Assembly (NCBI RefSeq): GCF_013294115.1
Contig: NZ_JABSNP010000001.1
Span: 248,001 to 312,000 of the forward strand
Origin: Hymenobacter caeli
Lineage (GTDB): Bacteria > Bacteroidota > Bacteroidia > Cytophagales > Hymenobacteraceae
Length of the DNA stretch: 64,000 nucleotides
Reading direction: 5' to 3'
Shown here: piece by piece, positions 51,934 to 59,934 of the stretch
How positions within the stretch are numbered: position 1 is the first letter of the stretch
Layout: every line of letters starts with the position of its first letter
Program-made: the position numbers and the translations under genes
Notes under the pieces: generated by a model
Databases searched by the model: none
What the model was told of the DNA's origin: nothing
What the model saw: the letters and a program-made list of their open reading frames with translations, nothing else

Positions 51934-52075
51934 GCGCAAGGTTTTGCGAGGTTAAAATAGGTTTCGCGGGCGGGGTTAGGTTGGATATGGGTCGGATAAT
52001 GAATCGGGCTTTGCCGCGAAGCATTACACTCCGCAAATGCCGCGAAACCTATTTTAACCCCGCGAAACCTTGCGC
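51934..52075. repeat. Long intercistronic inverted repeat abutting a start codon
   Basis: Two 36-nt arms (left 51934-51969, right 52040-52075) with two mismatches enclose about 70 nt. In the mRNA the first arm follows the stop of the solute-binding gene and the second ends two bases before the permease ATG. Confidence 0.9.
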
Positions 52076-53854
52076 TTAGCTGCCCAGCACGATTTCCACG
52101 CGGCGGTTTTTGGCTTTGCCGGCCGGGGTGGTGTTGGGGGCTACGGGTTCGGTGGCCCCGTGGGCGTACACCTGGATGCGGCCGTCGGGGAAGGCGCTGC
52201 TGCTCTTGCGCTCCAGCCACTGGCGCACGGCCATGGCGCGGTCTTCGCTCAGCTGCTGGTTGGCCTGGGGGTCGCCGGTGTTGTCGGTGTGGCCGTGCAC
52301 GGCCACTTTCAGGCTGCCGGCCACCACGAGGTCGTCAAACAGCGCGTTCAACTCTTTTTGGGCGGCGGGGGTGAAGGTGCTCTGGCCCGAATTGAACTCG
52401 ATGTTCCAAGCCCGCTCGCTCACGTTGCGGCGGATTTCGTCGCCGGCGGCAAACTTCTGCTGGTCGGCCGGGGCCACGGTTTTGCCCTTGTAGCGCGCCT
52501 GCACGTTGCGTAGCGGCGTCAGGTCCAGCATGTCGTCCAGCGGTACGTAGTTGGGCAGCTCCTTGGGGTACAGCTTGGTCTGCACGTCGCCGAAGGCCTT
52601 GTACACCGAGGCGTAGATGTTGGTGCCGCCCTCGTTGAGGCCGAATAAATTCAAGTTATCACTGAAATTGAAGGCCTTGCTGCCGCCCAGCTCCACCACG
52701 TTGCCGTTGCGGTCGGCCTCGCTCACGCCCTTGTAGTACTTCAGCCAGTAGGCCCCGTCCTTGTCTTTGTCGCCGTACACGTCGGCCGAGATGTCGGCGG
52801 CGCGGCTCAGGGCCTCGGGGTGGCTCTTCACCTGGTCGCCGGCCACGGCGTGGGCCAGGATGAGGCCCTCCACTTCCTTGGGGTGGGCGTCGTACCAGCG
52901 CTTGGTGGTCACCATGATGTTGGGCATCTGGTTCGAGTATTCCTTGGTCGAGACGATGCTCACCAGGCCGCCTTTCTGCTTGGCAATGTTCACGTCGCCG
53001 GGCGTCCAGGTGGCCACGGCGTCGGCCACCACGTCCACCTTCACGCCGGTGTTTTTGCCGTCCACGATTTTATCGCGGCTCTCGGGCTTGCCCAGGATGT
53101 ACTTCTCCGAAGCCGCCAGGAAGTCGCTGGCCGACATAAAGTTAACGGCCTGCGGGTCGTAGGTGGTCTCGTCGGGGTTCACCTTCAGGCCGTTGTCCGA
53201 GCACCACTTCAGGGCGATGTTCTGGTCGCCGTCGCGCAGGTAGCAGGCGATGGTTTTGCCCAGCGCCGCCTTGGGGTTGTCAATCCATTCCTTGGGGCCC
53301 ATCACTTTGTCTTCGCCGAAGGATTTGCCGGGGCTGTAGGGGATGATTTGCAGCTGCGTGCCGGCCTTTTTCAATTCGGCCTGCACGGCCGAGAAGCCCG
53401 GCAGGCCGTCGCCCATGATGCTCACAATCAGGCCCGGCGTGGCGGGATTGGCCGAGAGGTCGGCGGCGTTTTTTACCAGGTCGGCCTGCATCTTGCTCAC
53501 GTCGTCCTGGCGCACAATCTGCATGTTGAGGCCGTTGGCGGCCATCGCCGAGCCGGTGGTGGTGCGGGGGCCCCCGTTGGCCAGCATGCCGGCAATCTGG
53601 GCGTTCCAGGCCATTACCTCCCAGGTCACGGGCGTGCCCTTGTCGGCCGGGGCCGTGCCGGGCAGCGGGGCCAGCGGCACCACCGTGTTCACGCCGCTGC
53701 CGCCGGTGGCGGCCGGCAGCTCAATCGAGCTGAGCAGCACCGACTCGGTCGCAGCTTTTTTGAAAAGCAGGTTGCTGGAAGTGAGTTTGTTGATGCCAAA
53801 ATACAGGCCCGCCAGGACCAGAATGGCAATGAGGATTTTACCGCGGGTAGTCAT
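52076..53854 (-). CDS. Membrane-anchored solute-binding protein fused to an OmpA domain
   Basis: A 592-residue protein with three parts: an uncleaved N-terminal membrane helix (about residues 7-24), a two-lobed ABC solute-binding region similar to phosphate/taurine-type binding proteins (about 75-430), and a C-terminal OmpA-like peptidoglycan-binding domain (about 465-592). The last is recognised by VAVHGHTDNTGD, NQQLSEDRAMAVRQWL and KNRRVEIVL. The protein would sit in the inner membrane facing the periplasm, and hold the cell wall. Permease and ATPase follow in the operon and a PspA-like gene precedes it. No equivalent function is known to me. Confidence 0.9.
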   Translation of the reverse strand: MTTRGKILIAILVLAGLYFGINKLTSSNLLFKKAATESVLLSSIELPAATGGSGVNTVVPLAPLPGTAPADKGTPVTWEVMAWNAQIAGMLANGGPRTTTGSAMAANGLNMQIVRQDDVSKMQADLVKNAADLSANPATPGLIVSIMGDGLPGFSAVQAELKKAGTQLQIIPYSPGKSFGEDKVMGPKEWIDNPKAALGKTIACYLRDGDQNIALKWCSDNGLKVNPDETTYDPQAVNFMSASDFLAASEKYILGKPESRDKIVDGKNTGVKVDVVADAVATWTPGDVNIAKQKGGLVSIVSTKEYSNQMPNIMVTTKRWYDAHPKEVEGLILAHAVAGDQVKSHPEALSRAADISADVYGDKDKDGAYWLKYYKGVSEADRNGNVVELGGSKAFNFSDNLNLFGLNEGGTNIYASVYKAFGDVQTKLYPKELPNYVPLDDMLDLTPLRNVQARYKGKTVAPADQQKFAAGDEIRRNVSERAWNIEFNSGQSTFTPAAQKELNALFDDLVVAGSLKVAVHGHTDNTGDPQANQQLSEDRAMAVRQWLERKSSSAFPDGRIQVYAHGATEPVAPNTTPAGKAKNRRVEIVLGS

Positions 53855-53923
53855 TCAATTGATGTGAAAAGGTGTTGAATGTGGAAAGGAGGTGAAAACG
53901 GGTCGTATCAGAGTAAAGAGGCC

Positions 53924-53964
53924 GTCATGCTCATCTGGCGTCCGCGCAGCCAGATGAGCATGAC
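53924..53964. repeat. Short palindrome related to family A
   Basis: Perfect 15-bp arms (GTCATGCTCATCTGG) with an 11-nt loop. It lies inside the operon between the PspA-like gene and the solute-binding gene and resembles 50256-50301. Confidence 0.75.
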
Positions 53965-53994
53965 GTTCTAAACGTTCGTTCCGGGTACTGCAAT

Positions 53995-54990
53995 TCAGTC
54001 CAGCAGCTTGCCGTAGGCATCGTCCGAAGCCTTGGCGGTGGCGGCCACGCCCAGGCGCACCGGCGGCTCGTTGTCCATAATGGCGTTGAACTCGCCCTTC
54101 TGGTACTTGTCGAGCAGGCGCTGGCCCTTTTCGCTCATCACCCCGTTCTGGATGTCCATCTCCTTGACGAACTCCTGCGAGTAGCGCATGGCCTGCTTGA
54201 TTTGGCCCAGCTGCTGGGCCATGTCCTGGGCCACGCGGTCGGTGGCCAGGTCGAAGAAGTACTTCTTGTCGGGGTCGCCGCGCAGAATGTTCATCGCCGC
54301 CCGCATCCCGGACGAGGTGCGCTTCACCAGCGCGTACTCATCCTTCAAGAGGTTGACCTTGAACTTGGAGTTGTCAATCTGGCGCAGGGCGGCCTTGAGG
54401 ATCTGGCGCATCACCAGGCTCACGTTGGCCGTGGTGGTGGCCATCGGGGTGAGGCGGCGGTTGTAGTCTTCGAGCTGGGCGGCGCGGCTGGCGTAGCTGT
54501 CGGCGCTGTCCTTTTCGCCCTGGCGCAGGGCCGCGTCGGCCAGGGCCAGGTACTCCTGCATCTGGCTGCGGTTGGCGTCCAGCTTGCGCTGCACCAGCTC
54601 GTGGGCCCCCTCGATGTGGCCCACTTCCTCGTCCATCTTGCGGGCCTCCTTCTCGGTGTTCGAGATGTAGTCCTCCATGATGCCGATGGGGTCGGTGTTG
54701 ACGAACAGCCCCGCCGCGGTGCGGAAGATGCGCTGCCCGGCGTACCAGAGCCCGGCCTGGATGCGCTTGTTGGTGGCCAGCAGAAACAGCACGAACAGGG
54801 CCCCCAGACTCGCGCCGAGCTTGACCGTGTTGAAAACAATATCAACCAGGTAAGGCAAAATCTGCCCCCAATAGTACACCCCCAGGCCGGCCAGCAGGGC
54901 CACAAAGGCCCAGGCGGCCACTTTCTCGGGTTTTTGCCAGGACGGCAGGCCATCCGCGGGCGAAGGCGGGCCCAGTAAAGGTGTGTTCAT
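53995..54990 (-). CDS. Membrane-anchored PspA-like protein
   Basis: A 331-residue protein. Two transmembrane helices (about residues 25-42 and 57-73) precede a long helical region starting DPIGIMEDYISNTEKEAR (about 100), in the same manner as the start of PspA/IM30 (DPxxxxxxxxxE). The helix run includes ALRQGEKDSADSYASRAAQLEDYNRRL, similar in placement to the PspA loop segment, and ends near residue 250. Normal PspA has no transmembrane helices. It probably binds or stabilises the membrane under stress. It is the second gene of the cluster. Confidence 0.75.
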   Translation of the reverse strand: MNTPLLGPPSPADGLPSWQKPEKVAAWAFVALLAGLGVYYWGQILPYLVDIVFNTVKLGASLGALFVLFLLATNKRIQAGLWYAGQRIFRTAAGLFVNTDPIGIMEDYISNTEKEARKMDEEVGHIEGAHELVQRKLDANRSQMQEYLALADAALRQGEKDSADSYASRAAQLEDYNRRLTPMATTTANVSLVMRQILKAALRQIDNSKFKVNLLKDEYALVKRTSSGMRAAMNILRGDPDKKYFFDLATDRVAQDMAQQLGQIKQAMRYSQEFVKEMDIQNGVMSEKGQRLLDKYQKGEFNAIMDNEPPVRLGVAATAKASDDAYGKLLD

Positions 54991-55028
54991 CGTGCAGAAA
55001 GAAAGGATTGGGGTGGCGCTTACGCTGC

Positions 55029-55721
55029 TTACTTGGCCGCGCCGCTGGCGTTCAAAAAGGCTTCGGCGGCTTTGTGGTGGGCTTGCAGCTCGGCCAGCGC
55101 GGCCGAGTTGGCCAGCTCGTAGCTGGCCAGTGCCGCCTGGGTTTTCTGGCGCTCATCGGCCAGCTGCTGCTGGGTCTGGAGCAATTGCTGCTGCTTGGCC
55201 TGGAGCTGGCGGGTGAGGTCGGCGAGGTCGGCGGCGAGCTTTTTTTCCTGGGCCGCGAGCTGCACCACGGGGCCGGGGGCCGCGCCGGGCGCGGCGGTTT
55301 CGCCCATTTTCTCGCGGTGGCGGGCCAGCACCTTGTCGCGGTCGGTGGCCAGGGCCTGCTCAAACTGCGCGGCCGAGGCCAGCAGGCCGGGCACGGTGCC
55401 GCCGTTCACGGCCGAAAAGGCGTTGTAGGCGGTCTGGTACAGCAGGGGGCCCGCCATGCCGGCGGCGGCCATGCTCTTCACCATCTTCATGTACGCCTCG
55501 AAGTCGCGGCCATCGCCAGCCAGCAGGCCCGCGATGTGGTCGAGGTGGCGCTGCTCGGGCTGCGTGACGGCCGGGGCCGCAAACGGCACGGCGGCTCCGG
55601 GCAGTCCCGGCGCGGGCGCGGTGTACGGGGCCCCGGCCGGGGCAGCGGGAGCGTTTTCCCCTTCCTCGGGCTCAATGAAAAAATCCTTGGCGGCGTGGGT
55701 GAGCTTATCGAAGAGGGCCAT
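55029..55721 (-). CDS. Coiled-coil protein of unknown function (first gene of PspA/ABC cluster)
   Basis: A 230-residue soluble protein. It begins MALFDKLTHAAKDFFIEP, continues with a Pro/Ala-rich segment (about 22-52), a helical domain (about 57-135) and a long coiled coil (about 155-225, e.g. QAKQQQLLQTQQQLADERQK). No named family was recognised. It starts the operon: a TACCTTTG box lies 91 nt upstream and the PspA-like gene follows 38 nt after its stop. A partner or scaffold role for the PspA-like protein is only an inference. Confidence 0.75.
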   Translation of the reverse strand: MALFDKLTHAAKDFFIEPEEGENAPAAPAGAPYTAPAPGLPGAAVPFAAPAVTQPEQRHLDHIAGLLAGDGRDFEAYMKMVKSMAAAGMAGPLLYQTAYNAFSAVNGGTVPGLLASAAQFEQALATDRDKVLARHREKMGETAAPGAAPGPVVQLAAQEKKLAADLADLTRQLQAKQQQLLQTQQQLADERQKTQAALASYELANSAALAELQAHHKAAEAFLNASGAAK

Positions 55722-55811
55722 GAGAAATAACGGAAAAGATGAATAAAAAGCCGGGCCAGCCCGGTTCGTGGCCGGCGGCCGGGGGCTGGGCAAAAGCCTC
55801 GGCCAAGCGTT

Positions 55812-55819
55812 CAAAGGTA
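55812..55819 (-). promoter_or_regulatory. Putative -7 box for the PspA/ABC operon
   Basis: On the minus strand this is TACCTTTG, matching TAnnTTTG, 91 nt before the start of the coiled-coil gene. No strict TTG partner is seen 19-21 nt upstream. A palindrome (55850-55902) lies just upstream. Confidence 0.5.
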
Positions 55820-55849
55820 AAGATATCCGGCAATCTGAATGCCTGCGAT

Positions 55850-55902
55850 TACCGCGGTTTTCGGCCCGGCCCGCGCCGGGTCCCGGGCCGAAAACCGCGG
55901 TA
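55850..55902. promoter_or_regulatory. Perfect palindrome upstream of the PspA/ABC operon
   Basis: Two 20-nt arms (TACCGCGGTTTTCGGCCCGG and its complement) flank a 13-nt loop. It lies about 30 nt upstream of the -7 box and about 100 nt after the M61 stop. It has no T-tract, so an operator or structural role is as likely as termination. Confidence 0.6.
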
Positions 55903-56007
55903 AGTTGACAGTTACCGATTGGTCGTTGGCGGTGAGCTGATAAACAATTGACTGCCAGACGTCAATGGGAAGTCAATGACCGGCGGCCCCGGCGCGACAA
56001 CCTACTC

Positions 56008-57966
56008 TTAATTGGCCACCTGGGTGGCCAGCCAGGCGTCGCGCAGGGCCTGCTGGGCGGGGGCCACGGCCTTGGCCGGGCCCTCTTCCAGCGGCTGAAT
56101 CCGCACGTTGGGGGCCTCCGTCAGCACCAGCTGCAGGGTGCGGTCGATGCCGCCGCGGCTGCGCACCTGGGCCATTACCAGGTCGTTGGGCACGTGGCGG
56201 CGCAGCACCTCGGCTAGGTCGGCGGGGCTTTTCAGGGCCTTGTCGTCGAGCATCACCAGCTGGTCGCCCCGGTCGATGCCGGCCTTGTAGAGGCCCGAGC
56301 CGATGAGGGTGTTCGTGGCGATGAAGCCGCGGCCTTCGGCGTCGAACTCCACCTGCTGGGCCAGGCTGGTGAGCACGCGGGTGGGCACCAGGGCCAGGCC
56401 CGCTGCTCCCAGGCTTTCGCTGAAGCGCGGGGCCTCGTGCCCGTACACGTACTGCCGGAAGAAGCGGCCCGCGAAGGCCGTGTCGTGGGCGGTTTCGCCC
56501 AGCACGCGCTGCAAATCGGGCAGGGTGTAGGGCCGGGCGGGGGCGTAGTTGGCCTGCTTCTGGCCGTACTGCTGCCACAGGGCCCGCATGTACTGGTCGA
56601 GGCTGGTGCGGTACTGCTGGCGCAATTCCAGGTCGAGCACCAGCGCCAGGCCCGCGCCCTGGTAGTAGTACGTGAGGTAGGTGTTGGCCGTGTTGGTGGG
56701 GTCGATGCTCACCCCGGCGTCGGTGAACACGGCCTGGCGGCTCATGTCCACGGCCGAGGCGTAGCGGGCCCCGGGGCTGGCGAGGCGGGCGTTCACCCAG
56801 CCGCCCACCTTGTCCAGGAACTGCTCGTCGTCGTAGAACTTGGCCCGGCGCAGGGCCAGCTCGCCGTAGTACTGCGTGAAGCCTTCGGCCAGCCACAGCG
56901 CGTCGCTCATGTTGGTGCGCTGGAGGTCGAAGGGCTCCAGGTCCTTGGGCCGCAGGCGCTTCACGTTCCAGGCGTGGAAAAACTCGTGCGCCACGGTGCG
57001 CAGGTTCAGCAGCGCGTCCTCGCCGTGGATGCCGCGCGGGGCCGTGAGCGAGGTCGAGTTGCGGTGCTCCATGCCGTCGCCGGTGGTCTGGTCGAGGTAG
57101 TCGGCCAGGAAGGTGTAGCGGCCGAAATCGAACACCGGCAGCGTGCCGAAAATGGCCTTTTCCTCCTTCACCACCCGCTGCACCTTCTTGGCGTAGAGGT
57201 CGAGGTCGGGCAGGGTGCCCAGGTACAGGGCCGCCAGCTCAATGGTCTGGTCGCCCTCCTCCCAGGTGCGCACCTGCTGGGCCCCCAGCACCACCGGGCT
57301 GTCCATGAAATAGGCCAGGTTGGGGGCCGTGAAGGTGTTTTTCTCGCCGCCGGGCCGCAGCTGGGTGGCCGCTTTCCAGGCGGGCGGGGCGTCAAAATGC
57401 GCTTCCACGGCCCGGCTTTCCAGGCCCAGCGCGTAGCAGAACGTGGCCGGCACGTTCAGGTGCGCGTGCTGCTGGTCGATGCCGGCGTAGGTGCCGTCGC
57501 TGCGGTCGGCGTACAGCGTGTAGCTGAACAGCACCTTGCCGTCGGGGCCCGGCGTCACGTTCCAGCCGTAGGCGTCGGGCCGGGCCAGGGGCAGCGGGTG
57601 GCCGTCGCCGTCGGTGGCCACCACGTAGTACACGTTTTTGATGAAGTCGTGCTCCGCGTAGCGCCCCGGCGAGCTGCGGGCCATGCGCACGCGCAAGGGC
57701 CCCGCCGGCAGCCCCGCAAACGTGGCCGTAATCCGAGCCTCGTGGTGCACGGCGTTGGGAAAGGCCACGTTGTAGCGCACCGCCGGGCCATCCGGGGCCG
57801 CCTTGGCCGGGGCTGTTTTGGTTAGCGCGGCTTTGGCCGGCGCGGCCTTGGCGGGTGCCGCCGGTACCCGTTGGGCGGGGTGTGGGGCTTTGGCCTGGGC
57901 CCGCGCTTCGGTGGGCCCCAGGCCCGCGCACAGCGCCAGGGTTAGCAAACAAGCGTAATTTTTCAT
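56008..57966 (-). CDS. M61 glycyl aminopeptidase-family metallopeptidase
   Basis: A 652-residue secreted peptidase. After a signal peptide (about 1-24) comes a repetitive Pro-Ala-Lys linker (about 30-58). The domain then has the M61 N-terminal beta-sandwich, the zinc site HEFFH (His327, Glu328, His331) with the third ligand Glu361 in WLAEGFTQYY, and a PDZ domain near 530-620 (GLYKAGIDRGDQLVMLDDKAL). Length and order fit the M61 family; specificity for Gly or Ala N-termini is known for relatives but not shown here. Confidence 0.93.
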   Translation of the reverse strand: MKNYACLLTLALCAGLGPTEARAQAKAPHPAQRVPAAPAKAAPAKAALTKTAPAKAAPDGPAVRYNVAFPNAVHHEARITATFAGLPAGPLRVRMARSSPGRYAEHDFIKNVYYVVATDGDGHPLPLARPDAYGWNVTPGPDGKVLFSYTLYADRSDGTYAGIDQQHAHLNVPATFCYALGLESRAVEAHFDAPPAWKAATQLRPGGEKNTFTAPNLAYFMDSPVVLGAQQVRTWEEGDQTIELAALYLGTLPDLDLYAKKVQRVVKEEKAIFGTLPVFDFGRYTFLADYLDQTTGDGMEHRNSTSLTAPRGIHGEDALLNLRTVAHEFFHAWNVKRLRPKDLEPFDLQRTNMSDALWLAEGFTQYYGELALRRAKFYDDEQFLDKVGGWVNARLASPGARYASAVDMSRQAVFTDAGVSIDPTNTANTYLTYYYQGAGLALVLDLELRQQYRTSLDQYMRALWQQYGQKQANYAPARPYTLPDLQRVLGETAHDTAFAGRFFRQYVYGHEAPRFSESLGAAGLALVPTRVLTSLAQQVEFDAEGRGFIATNTLIGSGLYKAGIDRGDQLVMLDDKALKSPADLAEVLRRHVPNDLVMAQVRSRGGIDRTLQLVLTEAPNVRIQPLEEGPAKAVAPAQQALRDAWLATQVAN

Positions 57967-58103
57967 GGCATACCGCGCCAGCTGGCAGGAGAACGATAAC
58001 TAAAGGAAATTTTGGTATAAAAACCTGAATGAAGCCGCTTATTAACTAGCCTGTTAGGGTAGAAATTAGTTTTTTCCGTTAATAGGCTCCCAAATATAGG
58101 GAA

Positions 58104-58838
58104 TTAATTGAGCGGTTCGGTGCCCGGCGCTCCACTTGGCGCCGCCGGCCGGAATACGGTGCCTTCCACGGCCCCGCCGAAGAAAAACGCCGGTTGCGCC
58201 GGGTGCAGCCCCAGGCCCGCCAGGGCCGCGTGAAAGTCGGGCAGCTGGCGGACGCGCAGGGCCGCCACCGCGCCAAAAAACCAGTACATCGTGCCCAGCA
58301 GCGCCCGCTGCCAGCCGCGCCGGGGCCGGCAGAAATCGGCCAGCAGCCACGGGGCGGCCGGCTGCCGGGCCGCCGCCAGGCGGGCCAGCGCGGGCCCCAG
58401 CGCGGCGGCCGGAAAGCAGTCGAGCACGAAAAACGTGGCCAGCGCGTCGAACCGCTCCGCCGGGGCCAGCGCCGCTTCGGTGCCCCGCCGGAACTCGACC
58501 TGGCCGGCCGCGCCCGGGGCCGTGCGGCGCAGCCGGGCCGCCGCCCGCGCCAGCATGGGCCCCGAGGCTTCGAGGTAGAGCACGGTGGCGCGGGGGCGGC
58601 GGCGCAGCACCTCGCCCAGCACCCAGCCGGTGCCGCCGCCCAAAATCAGCACGTGCGGGGCCCCGGGGGGCAGGCCGGCCAGGGCGGCCCGCTGCGCGGC
58701 CCGCAGGCTGCCGCCAAACACCAGCCCGGCCAGCGCGTCGTAGCACCACGCAATGCGGTCGAAGTTGCCGGTGGTGCGCGCCCCGGGGCCCCGGGGCGGC
58801 GCGAAGGAGGAAGAATTAGCAGAATCTGGGTCCAACAT
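58104..58838 (-). CDS. Class I SAM-dependent methyltransferase
   Basis: A 244-residue methyltransferase. The SAM-binding motif is VLILGGGTGWVLGEVL, followed by the acidic strand-2 end (VLYLEASGPMLARA) and motif DALATFFVLDCFP. The C-terminal part has a hydrophobic WQRALLGTMYWFFGAVAAL segment that may touch a lipid or membrane substrate. The start at 58838 was chosen because the upstream frame reads antisense through the tRNA gene. The substrate is unknown. Confidence 0.85.
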   Translation of the reverse strand: MLDPDSANSSSFAPPRGPGARTTGNFDRIAWCYDALAGLVFGGSLRAAQRAALAGLPPGAPHVLILGGGTGWVLGEVLRRRPRATVLYLEASGPMLARAAARLRRTAPGAAGQVEFRRGTEAALAPAERFDALATFFVLDCFPAAALGPALARLAAARQPAAPWLLADFCRPRRGWQRALLGTMYWFFGAVAALRVRQLPDFHAALAGLGLHPAQPAFFFGGAVEGTVFRPAAPSGAPGTEPLN

Positions 58839-58923
58839 GAAAAAATGTGCGGCTTCAACCAACTGAAAAACAACTTGCCCGGGCCGCCGCCGCCCGGGGC
58901 CCCCGAAAAAAACGGCCCCCGGC

Positions 58924-58955
58924 TTGCGCCGCGCCGCGCCGGCCGCGTACCTTTG
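58924..58955 (+). promoter_or_regulatory. Promoter of tRNA-Leu
   Basis: TTG at 58924-58926 and TACCTTTG at 58948-58955 are separated by 21 nt, a full match to the Bacteroidota TTG-N19/21-TAnnTTTG form. The tRNA begins about 50 nt downstream. Confidence 0.75.
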
Positions 58956-59005
58956 CGTCACCAAACGGCAATCTTCCCCGCGGAGTTGGCTGTGGCGGTA
59001 CCGCT

Positions 59006-59087
59006 GCGCTTGTGGCGAAATTGGTAGACGCGCTGTCTTCAGGCGGCAGTTCCGCAAGGTGTGGGAGTTCGAGTCTCCCCGAGCGCA
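59006..59087 (+). tRNA. tRNA-Leu(CAG)
   Basis: A long-variable-arm tRNA. The acceptor GCGCTTG pairs with CGAGCGC (one G-U pair), the anticodon stem CTGTC/GGCAG encloses loop TTCAGGC with anticodon CAG (59040-59042), and the T arm GGGAG-TTCGAGT-CTCCC is standard. The 3' CCA is not encoded. It reads CUG, the Leu codon favoured in this GC-rich genome. Confidence 0.95.
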
Positions 59088-59091
59088 CAAC

Positions 59092-59125
59092 AAAAAAGGC
59101 CAACCCATCCGGGTTGGCCTTTTTT
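59092..59125 (+). terminator. Terminator after tRNA-Leu
   Basis: A perfect 15-bp stem (AAAAAAGGCCAACCC) with a 4-nt loop and six T residues, four bases after the tRNA. Confidence 0.92.
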
Positions 59126-59235
59126 GTTGTGCGGCGCCGTTGGGCCGTGCGGCCCCGGCGGTTTTCCGGGTTCGGCGGCGGGCCGCCCGTGGCCAGTTTT
59201 GAAAGAATTTCGTTCAACGTACTTTTTCCCCGCCC

Positions 59236-59934
59236 ATGCCCGTCACTTCTTCCAACCCGCCCACGCCCCCGGCGTCGCGCCTGGCCGGCCTGGCCGGCAA
59301 GCTCACCGCCGAGGCCGTGGCGGGCACGGCGGTGTTCGTGCTGGCGTTTGGGCTGTTCTTTTACCTCACCCGGGTCGTCTTCCGCGAGCATTCGCAGGGG
59401 TTCGATGCTTGGGGATTTGCCCAGATGGACCGCCTGCGGCACGCCTGCCCCTGGACATTCGAAGTAGCCAAAGCGCTGACGTTCTTCGGCTCGGTTTGGT
59501 TTTTCATCCCGGCCAGCCTGTTGGTGCCCCTGGTGCTGCACCGGCGCGGCCTCGGCCGCTACGCCGTCGAGCTGCTGCTGGCCATGGGGGGCGGGCTGGC
59601 CCTCAACGAGTTGCTGAAGGCCTTTTTCCACCGGGCCCGGCCCGCGTCGGCGTTGTTTTACCAGTACGGCCTGAGCTTCCCCAGCGGGCACGCCATGATG
59701 AGCATGGCCTACTACGGCTGCCTGGCGTGGCTGGTGGTGCAGCAGGGCCGGCGCTGGGGCGCGGGCGCGGCGCTGGTGGGCTTCGCGGTGGCCATCGGCC
59801 TCACCCGCGTCTACTTCCACGTGCACTACCCCACCGACGTGCTGGCCGGTTTCTGCGGCGGCGCGGCGTGGCTGGTGCTGCTGCGCACCGGCATCCGGCT
59901 GTTCTGGAAAGAGAAGAAATTAATTAAAAATTAA
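59236..59934 (+). CDS. PAP2-family phosphatase
   Basis: A 232-residue integral membrane phosphatase with about six helices. The three PAP2 motifs are present: KAFFHRARP, PSGHAMM and TRVYFHVHYPTDV (His and Asp conserved). It probably dephosphorylates lipid phosphates such as undecaprenyl diphosphate or phosphatidate on the periplasmic side. The last residues (KKLIKN and stop) are encoded by a 7-nt repeat array. Confidence 0.92.
   Translation: MPVTSSNPPTPPASRLAGLAGKLTAEAVAGTAVFVLAFGLFFYLTRVVFREHSQGFDAWGFAQMDRLRHACPWTFEVAKALTFFGSVWFFIPASLLVPLVLHRRGLGRYAVELLLAMGGGLALNELLKAFFHRARPASALFYQYGLSFPSGHAMMSMAYYGCLAWLVVQQGRRWGAGAALVGFAVAIGLTRVYFHVHYPTDVLAGFCGGAAWLVLLRTGIRLFWKEKKLIKN

Noticed and set aside
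51933-52220. A longer N-terminus for the ABC permease
   Set aside because: It would read through the long inverted repeat and into the end of the solute-binding gene, and is not protein-like.
59061-59927. A 288-residue plus-strand frame overlapping the tRNA and PAP2 gene
   Set aside because: It starts inside the tRNA gene and is out of frame with the clear PAP2 protein.
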